NCBI GenBank assembly: GCA_030630905.1
Contig: DAOVMB010000057.1
Coordinates: 1 to 9,420, forward strand
Length of the DNA stretch: 9,420 bases
Source: Sedimentisphaerales bacterium
GTDB taxonomy: Bacteria > Planctomycetota > Phycisphaerae > Sedimentisphaerales > Anaerobacaceae
Reading direction: 5' to 3'
Both the position numbers and the translations under genes were made by a program. The notes beneath the pieces were generated by a model that had not been told where the DNA came from, made no database searches, and worked only from the letters and a program-made list of their open reading frames with translations. Below are positions 1-6,132 of the stretch, in pieces. Each line of letters begins with the position of its first letter. The first letter of the stretch is position 1.

Positions 1-409
1 CGAGTGTCTTATCAGGATTGGGGTTAGGGTGTTTCTTTATACCGAAAGAGGCAAAACTGAGGATACCATGCATCGGAGTTCGCAGTTCATGCGATATATT
101 GCTTAAAAAAGTGCTCTTTGAATTGTTGGCGGCTTCAGCCATCTTTTTAGCTTCCTGTAACTCAATTGTACGTTCTTTCAAGCGACCCTGAGCGTAAAAT
201 GTTATGGCTAACGCAATGATTACAGGCACGGTGATAAATTTATCGATTGGCCAAGCTTGTTGCGTGGCCGTTTTAGTAAGTGTCTTTCCCAATTCTAAAA
301 CTTCCACCAAAACAATAGCCTGGAAGGCAATAATGCCAACCGCAACAAAGTCTTTAAATGCAGTTGTTTTCATCCAGTCTTTATATGTAGAAATGGTTTT
401 ACTGTTCAT
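1..409 (-). CDS. Sensor histidine kinase, N-terminal part (runs off left edge)
   Basis: This is the first 136 residues of a membrane histidine kinase; the C-terminus lies beyond position 1. Two hydrophobic segments are visible (about residues 21-38 and 58-73), joined by a stretch of only about 20 residues, so there is no sizeable extracytoplasmic sensor domain. A short helical linker (about 74-98) leads into a HisKA domain with the block FLSNISHELRTPMHGIL, in which H107 is the expected phosphorylated histidine. The ATP-binding HATPase domain, and any receiver domain, would be outside the window. The ATG at 409 follows an AGAAGG ribosome-binding sequence about 8 nt upstream. The family autophosphorylates and passes the phosphate to a response regulator; no regulator gene is visible here. 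The gene is transcribed away from the rest of the window, and the signal it senses cannot be told from this part. The HisKA call is secure. Confidence 0.93.
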   Translation of the reverse strand, partial: MNSKTISTYKDWMKTTAFKDFVAVGIIAFQAIVLVEVLELGKTLTKTATQQAWPIDKFITVPVIIALAITFYAQGRLKERTIELQEAKKMAEAANNSKSTFLSNISHELRTPMHGILSFASFGIKKHPNPNPDKTL

Positions 410-445
410 CTTGTGTACCTTCTTTCTGACTAAGTACAGCAACAC

Positions 446-533
446 AACCACGCATCTAAGCAATTTCAGAAAAGCTGTCGGTCCCCAGCATAATTGTGCT
501 CGAATTTGCCCATCGTTGGATAGATGCGTGGTT
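446..533. repeat. Perfect 13-bp inverted repeat in the divergent intergenic region
   Basis: AACCACGCATCTA at 446-458 and its exact reverse complement TAGATGCGTGGTT at 521-533 flank 62 bp. The enclosed segment has smaller self-complementary pieces, such as AGCATAATTGTGCT at 497-510. The left arm lies about 37 bp upstream of the histidine kinase start, and the right arm ends just before the rightward promoter at 541. It could be a paired regulator site serving both divergent genes, or the closing stem of a structured RNA. No T-run follows either arm, so a terminator is unlikely. Confidence 0.7.
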
Positions 534-540
534 ATCCATT

Positions 541-570
541 TTGGGAAACACAGTTATACTGAATTATAAT
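541..570 (+). promoter_or_regulatory. Putative sigma70 promoter for the HNH-AP2 gene
   Basis: TTGGGA at 541-546 (4 of 6 bases of the -35 consensus) is followed after 18 bp by a perfect TATAAT at 565-570. A transcript would start near 577 and carry a leader of about 90 nt before the ATG at 668. The right arm of the 13-bp dyad ends 7 bp upstream of the -35, a plausible position for a regulator. This rests on sequence match only. Confidence 0.45.
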
Positions 571-667
571 ATCGGCATAATTTAAGGGGCACTTTTCAGG
601 TAAAACTGGAAATCCCATACTTCTTTTAGTAACCGTTCACGGGTATTTTGGTTATCGGCGGATTCGC

Positions 668-1141
668 ATGGCACAGCCAAGGTACGCAAAGGTGGACCCG
701 GACGATTATAAGCGGCTTAAAGGATACGAATGGATTACAAGAAAAGCATCAAACTGCTTTCACGCACAAAGATATGTGGCGAAGGGAAAAAGAAAAAGAG
801 GAACAATTGTTTATATGCACCAGGAGATTCTAAAAGTGCCCGAGGGGATGGTGGTCGATCATATTAACCGCGATGGGATGGACAACAGGAGCGCAAACCT
901 GCGAGCCGCTACGCGGGCACAGAACATACACAATAGGAAGAAATTTTCCAGTCCATGCAGTTCTAAATACAAAGGTGTTTCTTGGAAAAAGCAAACTCGC
1001 AAATGGTCGGCATCGATAACGTTCGAGAGAAAGAATATATATCTGGGTTACTTCAAAAACGAAATCGACGCTGCGAAAGCCTACGACGAAGCGGCGAAAA
1101 AGTACCACGGCGAGTTCGCATGCCTGAATTTTTCGAAATGA
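668..1141 (+). CDS. HNH homing-type endonuclease with AP2/ERF DNA-binding domain
   Basis: A 157-residue free-standing HNH endonuclease. Residues 6-60 form the usual N-terminal part (YAKVDPDDY, then W22 and MHQEIL at 50-55). The HNH core is VVDHINRDGMDNRSANLRAA, with H65, N67, N73 and N77 in the expected spacing, followed by H88. Residues 101-155 form an AP2 domain (YKGVSWKK, W113, YLGYF, A-AYDEAA, GEFACLNF), which binds DNA. Proteins of this architecture are common in phages and as mobile genes in bacteria; they nick or cut DNA and spread by homing. The frame is open well upstream, but 668 is the only ATG and no alternative GTG or TTG start is visible; the ribosome-binding site is weak (GGCGGA). 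No intron or intein remnant is evident. The gene looks intact. The cleavage site cannot be predicted, and a non-homing role is possible. Confidence 0.9.
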   Translation: MAQPRYAKVDPDDYKRLKGYEWITRKASNCFHAQRYVAKGKRKRGTIVYMHQEILKVPEGMVVDHINRDGMDNRSANLRAATRAQNIHNRKKFSSPCSSKYKGVSWKKQTRKWSASITFERKNIYLGYFKNEIDAAKAYDEAAKKYHGEFACLNFSK

Positions 1142-1160
1142 CCTTTTCAATGATTAATGA

Positions 1161-1254
1161 TTATTACCGCGGAGAACGCGGAGTTCGCAGAGCTTTTAAA
1201 TAAAAAAACAATCTCTTTCTTCTCGGCGCTCTTTGCGAACTCTGCGGTTAATAA
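1161..1254. repeat. Facing pair of 9-nt-periodic repeats
   Basis: On the plus strand, 1168-1194 is three degenerate 9-nt units (CGCGGAGAA, CGCGGAGTT, CGCAGAGCT). On the minus strand, 1246-1211 reads the same family (CGCAGAGTT, CGCAAAGAG, CGCCGAGAA, GAAAGAGAT). Each arm is preceded by TTATTA(A)CC, and an A/T-rich spacer of about 20 bp lies between them. The arms can pair into an imperfect hairpin. Similar CGCAGAG-type repeats are, from memory, scattered between genes in many environmental bacteria. A mobile non-coding element or a transcription end between the HNH gene and pgpA are both possible. Confidence 0.65.
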
Positions 1255-1312
1255 GAAATGCAGTTTAATTGTCTTTGACTTAAATGTCGCGTTCAGTTAA
1301 CCTTCGGCGGAT

Positions 1313-1807
1313 ATGAAGAGAATGCTTACATCTTGTTTCGGTCTTGGCCGGCTGCCGATTGCTCCGGGGACGTGGGGCTCGCTGCCGCCTGTGATTATTT
1401 TCTACTTGTTGGGCAACTCCGGAGCATCGCCGGCATTAATAACTAACGTAATGGCGGCTTTAGTTCTGGCGGGCGGCTTTGTTTGCGTACAATTCGCCCC
1501 GGCGGCCATTGCCGCCACGCGTAAAAAAGATCCCGGCGAAGTAGTCGCCGACGAATTTGCCGGCCAGGCGGTTACGTTTTTATTTAGCCCATTTCTGGCG
1601 ATGGGAACAGCGACATCGCGGCAAATCCTTATCACAGCGTTTGTAGGATTTGTACTGTTCAGGTTATTTGATATAAAAAAGCCCTGGCCGATACGCAAGC
1701 TCGAAAAGTATCCGGCCGGCTGGGGGATTCTCGCCGACGATTTACTGGCCGGTGTCTTCGCATGGGTTGTCTTACAGATCTGCATCAGGATCTTTATTGT
1801 CGTGTAG
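1313..1807 (+). CDS. pgpA: Phosphatidylglycerophosphatase A
   Basis: A 164-residue integral membrane phosphatase that removes the phosphate from phosphatidylglycerophosphate to give phosphatidylglycerol in phospholipid synthesis at the inner membrane. The PgpA family blocks appear in order: GTWGSLP at 19-25, DPGEVVADEFAGQ at 73-85 with the acidic residues thought to bind metal, RLFDIKKPWPI at 117-127, and GWGILADDLLAG at 136-147 with the DD pair. Hydrophobic segments lie at about 24-33, 46-66, 86-116 and 142-163. Length is normal for the family. The start at 1313 puts the expected CFGLGRLPIAPGTWGSLP beginning near the N-terminus; the upstream GGCGGA is a weak ribosome-binding site close to the ATG. 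It stands between two repeat elements. The following membrane gene is in the same direction but 142 bp away, so shared transcription is uncertain. No missing residue is apparent. Confidence 0.95.
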   Translation: MKRMLTSCFGLGRLPIAPGTWGSLPPVIIFYLLGNSGASPALITNVMAALVLAGGFVCVQFAPAAIAATRKKDPGEVVADEFAGQAVTFLFSPFLAMGTATSRQILITAFVGFVLFRLFDIKKPWPIRKLEKYPAGWGILADDLLAGVFAWVVLQICIRIFIVV

Positions 1808-1809
1808 TC

Positions 1810-1901
1810 TGTCACTCTGAACGAAGTGAAGAATCTCTTCACAACAGTGACGCTTTTTTGCTCACTGGCAGTCCAGATCCTTCGCTTTGCTCAGGATGAC
1901 A
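1810..1901. repeat. Dispersed-repeat element with about 27-bp imperfect terminal inverted repeats
   Basis: The left arm (1810-1836) begins TGTCACTCTGAACGAAGTGA. The right arm (1875-1901) reads, on the other strand, TGTCATCCTGAGCAAAGCGA and continues to GGATCT. The two pair over 27 bp with about seven mismatches. A second, inner stem, CAGTGA/TCACTG, encloses a T-run. From memory, this matches the widespread TGTCATTCTGAGCGAAGCGA class of intergenic repeats. It starts 2 bp after the pgpA stop, so it may end or stabilise that transcript. Confidence 0.75.
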
Positions 1902-1949
1902 AAAATGCTAAGTTTACATTAGTTAGCTTCTTTAGATTAGAAAGCAGGG

Positions 1950-4427
1950 ATGTCGAAAGAATATTCTGTTGAGGTTTGCCGGGAGCTTGAAGCCGGATTT
2001 CACGCCGCCAAGCTGCATCGGCCGATGCGAATCAGCCGCTATGACGCGGGCACGGAGCTTACTTACGACGTCAGCGGTGTCGGCCGGGCCGAGACGGCAA
2101 AGGTGCATTTGGTCGTCGAGAAGTTCGTGGGCGGGGGCTTTGCCGGGCAGGTGTATCGTGTACAAGTGACGGGGATCGAGGGGGCAATCGGCGGGCTTGA
2201 GAGCGGCAAAGTCTATGCGATAAAGATTCTTATCCCACCATCGAGTTTCTCCCGATTGTTTCGTAACTTGCTGTACTGGATCGGGTTCCAGGGGCCATTT
2301 CAGCTTCAGGTCAATCTGGCGGCGGCGCGTGCCGGGGCCCTCTGGCAGAAACTCATCCGGCGGGGGGCAAAAATTCGATTCGGCGATGAAAACGCCGTCG
2401 TAGATATTTATGGTACTTTCGTTGACGATAAGCAGGGAAGCTGCGGGGAGTTGAGAGAGTGGGTCGAAGGGCGGACATGGCGGCTGGAGGTCGACGACCG
2501 GTTGGACATGCTCAAGAAGTGGCGGCGAGGCGAAAAAGTCGATGAGCAGCAGGTCGGCTCGCCGGAATACCGTGCGAAGCGAAAGTTTATGAGCGAATTT
2601 GTCGGCCTTCTGCATGATATGGGGGCGTATGAGTTTGCCCGGCAGTATGAGTGGTCGACGTGTAAGAGTCAGCCGAACGCGCTGAAACGGCAGGGAACGG
2701 ATGACGATCCAGCCGGCGGATTGGTGGCTGTGGATTTTCGTGCCGGACTGGCATTGTTGCCATTCTTGCCGATGAGCCCGGGCGATTTCAAGCTGATATT
2801 CAAAGGGCTGATGCGAGGCTCGCTCGTACAGTTCGACCGGGGAAATATCGCCAGGCTGGAAGATTTCGTGCAGGCGCACGGCGAAGAATTTGCCGGCATG
2901 CACGAGATGCTGGAGGATTTAAATGCCGCCGAACAACTATATCGGGACTCGGTGCCGGATATAACTCACAATCATCTTCGCTTGTTCTACAGCAAAAAAT
3001 TATGGTCAACGATGCTGGATAGTGCCGTTACCGGATGGAAGGTTCGGAACCTGGTGGATGAGCAGCATGAGCGGAAGTTTCGCAGCAGCAAGGTTTTGAC
3101 GCTGCTGTTCTTTGTGATTGGGTTGATACCGTTTTTGGGCAAGTTCATCCGGCGGATTTGGGGACGAGAGGACCGGCGTAAACACTACGCGGCAATGCTG
3201 AAAAGCTGGGACTATTTTATGCGTGCAGTTCGAGGGAGAATCGCCGAGAAAGTGATTGTCTGGCACAGGGCCGGGCGAGTCGACGCCGAGAAAGCGCCGA
3301 AGGTGGCGGCAGGAGTCTTGTGCTTCTTGTGTCATTTGCCGCTGTCGATCCTGCCGGCCGGACTGCATAGAATTCTTACGGATCGGAAGTATGCAAAACA
3401 ACGTCTGGCCTACTATTTTGTTCGTCCGATTCGACTGTATTTCAACGCCGAGCTGCGAGAGCAGTGGCTGCGCGAGATGATGACCGAGGGACAGAAAAAG
3501 CACATGCTCAGCGATGAAGATGCCCAGGTGATTCTTTCGCAAATTAACGAGCCGTTCATACAAAAGTATCTCAAGAGCCTGGCCGTGCATGTTTGCACTC
3601 TGCCGGTGACGCAGGTTGTCTCTGTGCTGGTGGCGTGGATTTACACGCGAATGCACCCGGAGCTTTCTGCTGCGGAAACAGCGGTAGCTGTGACGGCGAT
3701 CCTCGTGCTGTTTCAGGTCGTGCCGATTTCGCCGGGTTCGCTGACTCGCGGGCTTTACGTGCTGTACCTGGTCATCAGAGAACGCAATTTCAAGGATTAC
3801 AATATCGCAGTGTTTCTGGGATTTTTTAAGTACGTTGGCTATCTGGCTTTCCCGATTCAGATGACGTATCATTATCCCGTACTATCAAGATTCATGGCGG
3901 GTCACTGGGCGACCGAGGGCGTGCATGTCGTTCCGGTATTCGGCGAGGGCGGCGCATTGCTGGAGCATTGGATTTTTTACTTGTTTTATAACTGGCCATT
4001 GACGATCCGGCGTCGAATGCGCAAGCGGGCCGAAGCGCGTGCATTAAAGAAGCCGCGATATTGGCATGCGGGTTTGTGTGCCGTTGCCACGGCGGGAATA
4101 TTGGGGCTGGCAGATTTTATTTATCTTCGGAACTTCGACGAGATACCGGGCCTGCGGGATATCTGGTGGCTGGTGATTTTGGCGACGCTGATTTGTGGTG
4201 CGGCGGTAACTTTGGGCTGCGGCGGGGCAGCATTAGGCAAACGGATCGTCACAGCGGCTGTCTGCGGCGTGCTGGCCGGAGCACTTTATGCCGGAATTTC
4301 AGTTTTATTGAGCCACAACGGCGGGATCGTGGCAAGTTGTATCTGGCGAATGTTCATTTTTGCAATCCTTACAACGGTTGGAGCATTAGCTACGGAAATT
4401 AAGTTGCCCGAGAGCTATAAGGTTTAA
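1950..4427 (+). CDS. Protein-kinase-like domain fused to multi-span membrane domain
   Basis: An 825-residue protein of two parts. The N-terminal part (about 45-330) looks like a protein kinase fold: a glycine-rich loop GGGFAGQVY at 61-69, an AIK lysine at K92 (KVYAIKIL), a catalytic-loop-like KSQPN at 239-243, and VDFR at 261-264 in place of DFG, followed by a distinctive AGLALLPFLPMSPGDF. The usual HxD aspartate is not evident before N243 (the position holds C or K), so it may be a pseudokinase or an atypical kinase. The C-terminal part has about ten hydrophobic segments: roughly 381-400, 452-472, 545-566, 576-594, 616-638, 671-686, 706-726, 738-758, 767-788 and 793-815. The PISPGSL stretch at 592-598 is faintly like lysyl-phosphatidylglycerol-synthase-type membrane domains, a weak resemblance only. 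The kinase-like part should face the cytoplasm. The gene lies downstream of pgpA in the same direction. The ATG at 1950 follows AGGG too closely to be a good ribosome-binding site. Substrate unknown. Confidence 0.75.
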   Translation: MSKEYSVEVCRELEAGFHAAKLHRPMRISRYDAGTELTYDVSGVGRAETAKVHLVVEKFVGGGFAGQVYRVQVTGIEGAIGGLESGKVYAIKILIPPSSFSRLFRNLLYWIGFQGPFQLQVNLAAARAGALWQKLIRRGAKIRFGDENAVVDIYGTFVDDKQGSCGELREWVEGRTWRLEVDDRLDMLKKWRRGEKVDEQQVGSPEYRAKRKFMSEFVGLLHDMGAYEFARQYEWSTCKSQPNALKRQGTDDDPAGGLVAVDFRAGLALLPFLPMSPGDFKLIFKGLMRGSLVQFDRGNIARLEDFVQAHGEEFAGMHEMLEDLNAAEQLYRDSVPDITHNHLRLFYSKKLWSTMLDSAVTGWKVRNLVDEQHERKFRSSKVLTLLFFVIGLIPFLGKFIRRIWGREDRRKHYAAMLKSWDYFMRAVRGRIAEKVIVWHRAGRVDAEKAPKVAAGVLCFLCHLPLSILPAGLHRILTDRKYAKQRLAYYFVRPIRLYFNAELREQWLREMMTEGQKKHMLSDEDAQVILSQINEPFIQKYLKSLAVHVCTLPVTQVVSVLVAWIYTRMHPELSAAETAVAVTAILVLFQVVPISPGSLTRGLYVLYLVIRERNFKDYNIAVFLGFFKYVGYLAFPIQMTYHYPVLSRFMAGHWATEGVHVVPVFGEGGALLEHWIFYLFYNWPLTIRRRMRKRAEARALKKPRYWHAGLCAVATAGILGLADFIYLRNFDEIPGLRDIWWLVILATLICGAAVTLGCGGAALGKRIVTAAVCGVLAGALYAGISVLLSHNGGIVASCIWRMFIFAILTTVGALATEIKLPESYKV

Positions 4428-4467
4428 TAGAATTCTCTGGCAAAACGAATATTTGAAAGTATAATTG

Positions 4468-4495
4468 TTGCTTGGCTGGTTGTACGGCTTATGAA
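4468..4495 (+). promoter_or_regulatory. Possible sigma70 promoter for the 4563-5830 gene pair
   Basis: TTGCTT at 4468-4473 and TATGAA at 4490-4495 are separated by 16 bp, in the 135-bp gap after the kinase-like gene. The start codon is 67 bp downstream. Both hexamers match consensus only partly, so confidence is low. Confidence 0.25.
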
Positions 4496-4546
4496 ATTTT
4501 AACCTTTTTAGTGGAACTTTTGGCATGTATGCCCCAAGTCTGCTTT

Positions 4547-4552
4547 GGAGGG
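4547..4552 (+). promoter_or_regulatory. Ribosome-binding site that sets the start of the next gene
   Basis: GGAGGG lies 10 nt before the ATG at 4563. The frame could also begin at a TTG at 4545, but that would place this motif inside the coding region, so 4563 is preferred. It is one of the few strong Shine-Dalgarno sequences in the window. Confidence 0.65.
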
Positions 4553-4562
4553 TTGTTTTACT

Positions 4563-5324
4563 ATGACGTTGAATACATATAGTTCGCTTTGCGATGACTT
4601 CTATCTCGATATGTATATAAATACCGAGTTAGATCTGCCGACCGAGCGTGATACCATTCTGGCCTTTTTCGAGCGGGTGCAGAAACAATTTCCGTCTATG
4701 GGCAGTTTTTATCGCCGGGGCAATAACGAATACTGCCTGGAAGAAAATCGCAATCTGGGCCAATACCGGTGGATCACTCTCGAAATGGATCGCATCGCCT
4801 CCGGATTCGCCAATCCCCCGGACTTCGAAATGGCCTATTCTCAGGACAGACTGGTGCTCGAGTTGATCCCGTATATGCTCAGTGTCAATCATCTCGATAT
4901 CGATTCGTTAGACGTGACTTTTGCTATGGATTTCGATTATGCCGGCAGTCACGACGAAGTTATTGCCGAAGCGTTATTAGGGCAGAGTGCCTTTAACAGC
5001 ATTCTGGATTTGCCTGATGTTAGACCTATCGGCTTTTCGCCTGCGATGGTTGTAGCATTGTCCGACGATGACCATACCCAGGCGCGAATCAGCATCGAAT
5101 CCAAGACGAGCGTCTTCGAACCCGAGAAAAAAGCCCAGGGTGAAGGTGAAGCGATATGTTTGTCTTTGACAATACGCCAATACCCGCCAGCCGCCGGGAT
5201 ATTCGATCCATTAGAATCTTTTGAAAACCAATGCCGATTAGCCCATGAATTCATGGCTGAAAAAATAGTCCCGAACTTCGTCCAGCCTTTAACCGAAACA
5301 ATCGCACAAAAAAGGTTAACGTAG
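4563..5324 (+). CDS. Conserved hypothetical protein (planctomycete-type family)
   Basis: A 253-residue soluble, acidic protein with no signal peptide or membrane segment. I cannot assign a function. The order of blocks (TYSSLCDDFYLDM near the N-terminus, LPTERDTILAFFERVQKQFP at 25-44, YRWITLE at 68-74, LDIDSLDVTFAMDFDYAGSH at 111-130, VALSDDDHTQARISIE at 164-179) agrees with my memory of a protein family widespread in Planctomycetota and annotated only as hypothetical. No catalytic motif is recognisable; D124 and H130-D131-E132 form an acidic/His cluster but are not diagnostic. The start is chosen from the GGAGGG site at 4547. The next gene begins 20 bp after its stop, in the same direction, which suggests one transcript and related roles. 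Composition is like the upstream chromosome. That it is a real gene is fairly certain; its role is not. Confidence 0.85.
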   Translation: MTLNTYSSLCDDFYLDMYINTELDLPTERDTILAFFERVQKQFPSMGSFYRRGNNEYCLEENRNLGQYRWITLEMDRIASGFANPPDFEMAYSQDRLVLELIPYMLSVNHLDIDSLDVTFAMDFDYAGSHDEVIAEALLGQSAFNSILDLPDVRPIGFSPAMVVALSDDDHTQARISIESKTSVFEPEKKAQGEGEAICLSLTIRQYPPAAGIFDPLESFENQCRLAHEFMAEKIVPNFVQPLTETIAQKRLT

Positions 5325-5344
5325 ATTTAACGAAGGACCTTCAA

Positions 5345-5830
5345 ATGGCTATCGAAGCCCCGGTAAGCAAATTCACAAAGACAAACCTCAAAATCTATAT
5401 CGGGGTTTGTATCGCTTTGGCAGTTATTTTTGCCTACGACGGCTATCTCAGTAAATATAAATGGTCGGGACGTTATAACTTCTACAAGGAGCAAGTCCTT
5501 GATAATGACGGCATACCTACCCAAACGATGAATTTTAACACAAAGTCGCCGCCATTTTTTATCGGTGCGGCAGTACTTTTCGCCGTGTACCTGTTTGTCA
5601 TTAAGAACAACAAACTCATCGCCGACGAAAACGAGCTTGTTTTCAGCAACAAAACAAGAATCGCTTATGATTCCATAGAGGCAATAAACAAGACATACTT
5701 CGAGAAGAAGGGCTTTTTTATTATCACGTACAAAAACGAAAGCGGCAAACAACTCGACCGGAAAATAAGTGAAAGAAAGTATGACAACCTCGCAGCCGTC
5801 ATGGACCATCTGGTGGCAAAAATCAGTTGA
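5345..5830 (+). CDS. Small two-span membrane protein of unknown function
   Basis: A 161-residue protein with hydrophobic segments at about 17-32 and 70-87, separated by a polar loop of about 38 residues that should lie outside the membrane if both ends are cytoplasmic. The C-terminal part (about 90-161) alternates short strand-like runs (KLIADENELVF, RIAYDSIEAINKTYF, GFFIITYK) and ends in a predicted helix. This resembles the layout of small membrane-anchored PH-like domains, but I cannot confirm it. An AAGGA ribosome-binding sequence sits about 9 nt before the ATG at 5345. It follows the preceding gene by 20 bp and is most likely its operon partner, so the two products may act together at the membrane. 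No enzyme motif is visible. Confidence 0.82.
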   Translation: MAIEAPVSKFTKTNLKIYIGVCIALAVIFAYDGYLSKYKWSGRYNFYKEQVLDNDGIPTQTMNFNTKSPPFFIGAAVLFAVYLFVIKNNKLIADENELVFSNKTRIAYDSIEAINKTYFEKKGFFIITYKNESGKQLDRKISERKYDNLAAVMDHLVAKIS

Positions 5831-6132
5831 ATATTACCAAAGCAAGATTTCAACTCCCGTAAAAGATCATCCACGGTTTTGGTGGACTCTTTCTTTGGCT
5901 CCTGATGTCAATTAGAAAACTCTCCTGCTGGTCGTAAAGTAAGAGCTGAAAAGTCTCTGTGACTGGTATCTCGAATATCGTATGTGGATACTGGATGCTC
6001 ATTGCCGGTTTTTAATTTGGAAGAACCGAATAGTTCCTTTTTATGTTGCTCTTGTCTTCTTATCGCATAGAATCATATAAATGAATCGTTTATGTAAGTA
6101 ATCCGTAACTCTTGGCAAGTTGAAGAACGACA
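5831..6132. other. 302-bp intergenic region without a convincing gene
   Basis: This stretch separates the two-span membrane protein from the restriction-modification gene. It holds a short 5-bp hairpin (TCCAC at 5870-5874, GTGGA at 5882-5886) followed by a pyrimidine-rich run, a weak candidate terminator for the upstream pair. It also has a 50-codon minus-strand frame (5850-6002) with no ribosome-binding site, and promoter-like hexamers near its right end. No RNA gene, repeat copy or protein remnant was recognised. Confidence 0.6.
6046..6081 (+). promoter_or_regulatory. Possible overlapping promoters for the restriction-modification gene
   Basis: Two pairs of hexamers fit: TTGCTC (6046-6051) with TAGAAT (6068-6073), 16-bp spacer; and TTGTCT (6052-6057) with TATAAA (6076-6081), 18-bp spacer. 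Either would start transcription about 45-55 bp before the ATG at 6133. No operator palindrome or controller-protein gene is seen beside them. Confidence 0.35.

Noticed and set aside
446..533. Retron-like or tRNA-like RNA suggested by the 13-bp closing stem
   Set aside because: No reverse transcriptase gene is present and the interior does not fold as a cloverleaf.
204..569. Plus-strand frame of 121 codons at the left end
   Set aside because: It overlaps the histidine kinase gene antisense, runs through the dyad, and has no domain or ribosome-binding site.
585..612. Segment AGGGGCACTTTTCAGGTAAA that resembles the end of an insertion sequence
   Set aside because: The resemblance is from memory only; no partner inverted end, target duplication or transposase fragment is present nearby.
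1275..1302. TTGACT as a -35 element for pgpA
   Set aside because: No acceptable -10 hexamer follows at 16-18 bp (TTAACC only), and a start there would leave almost no leader.
1932..2903. Long minus-strand frame of 323 codons opposite the kinase-like gene
   Set aside because: It lies wholly antisense to a gene with recognisable kinase-like motifs and membrane segments, and its translation is proline/arginine-rich with no domain; it is a shadow of the GC-rich coding strand.
3006..3872. Minus-strand frame of 288 codons
   Set aside because: Antisense shadow within the same membrane-protein gene; the composition (H, R, Q-rich) is not protein-like.
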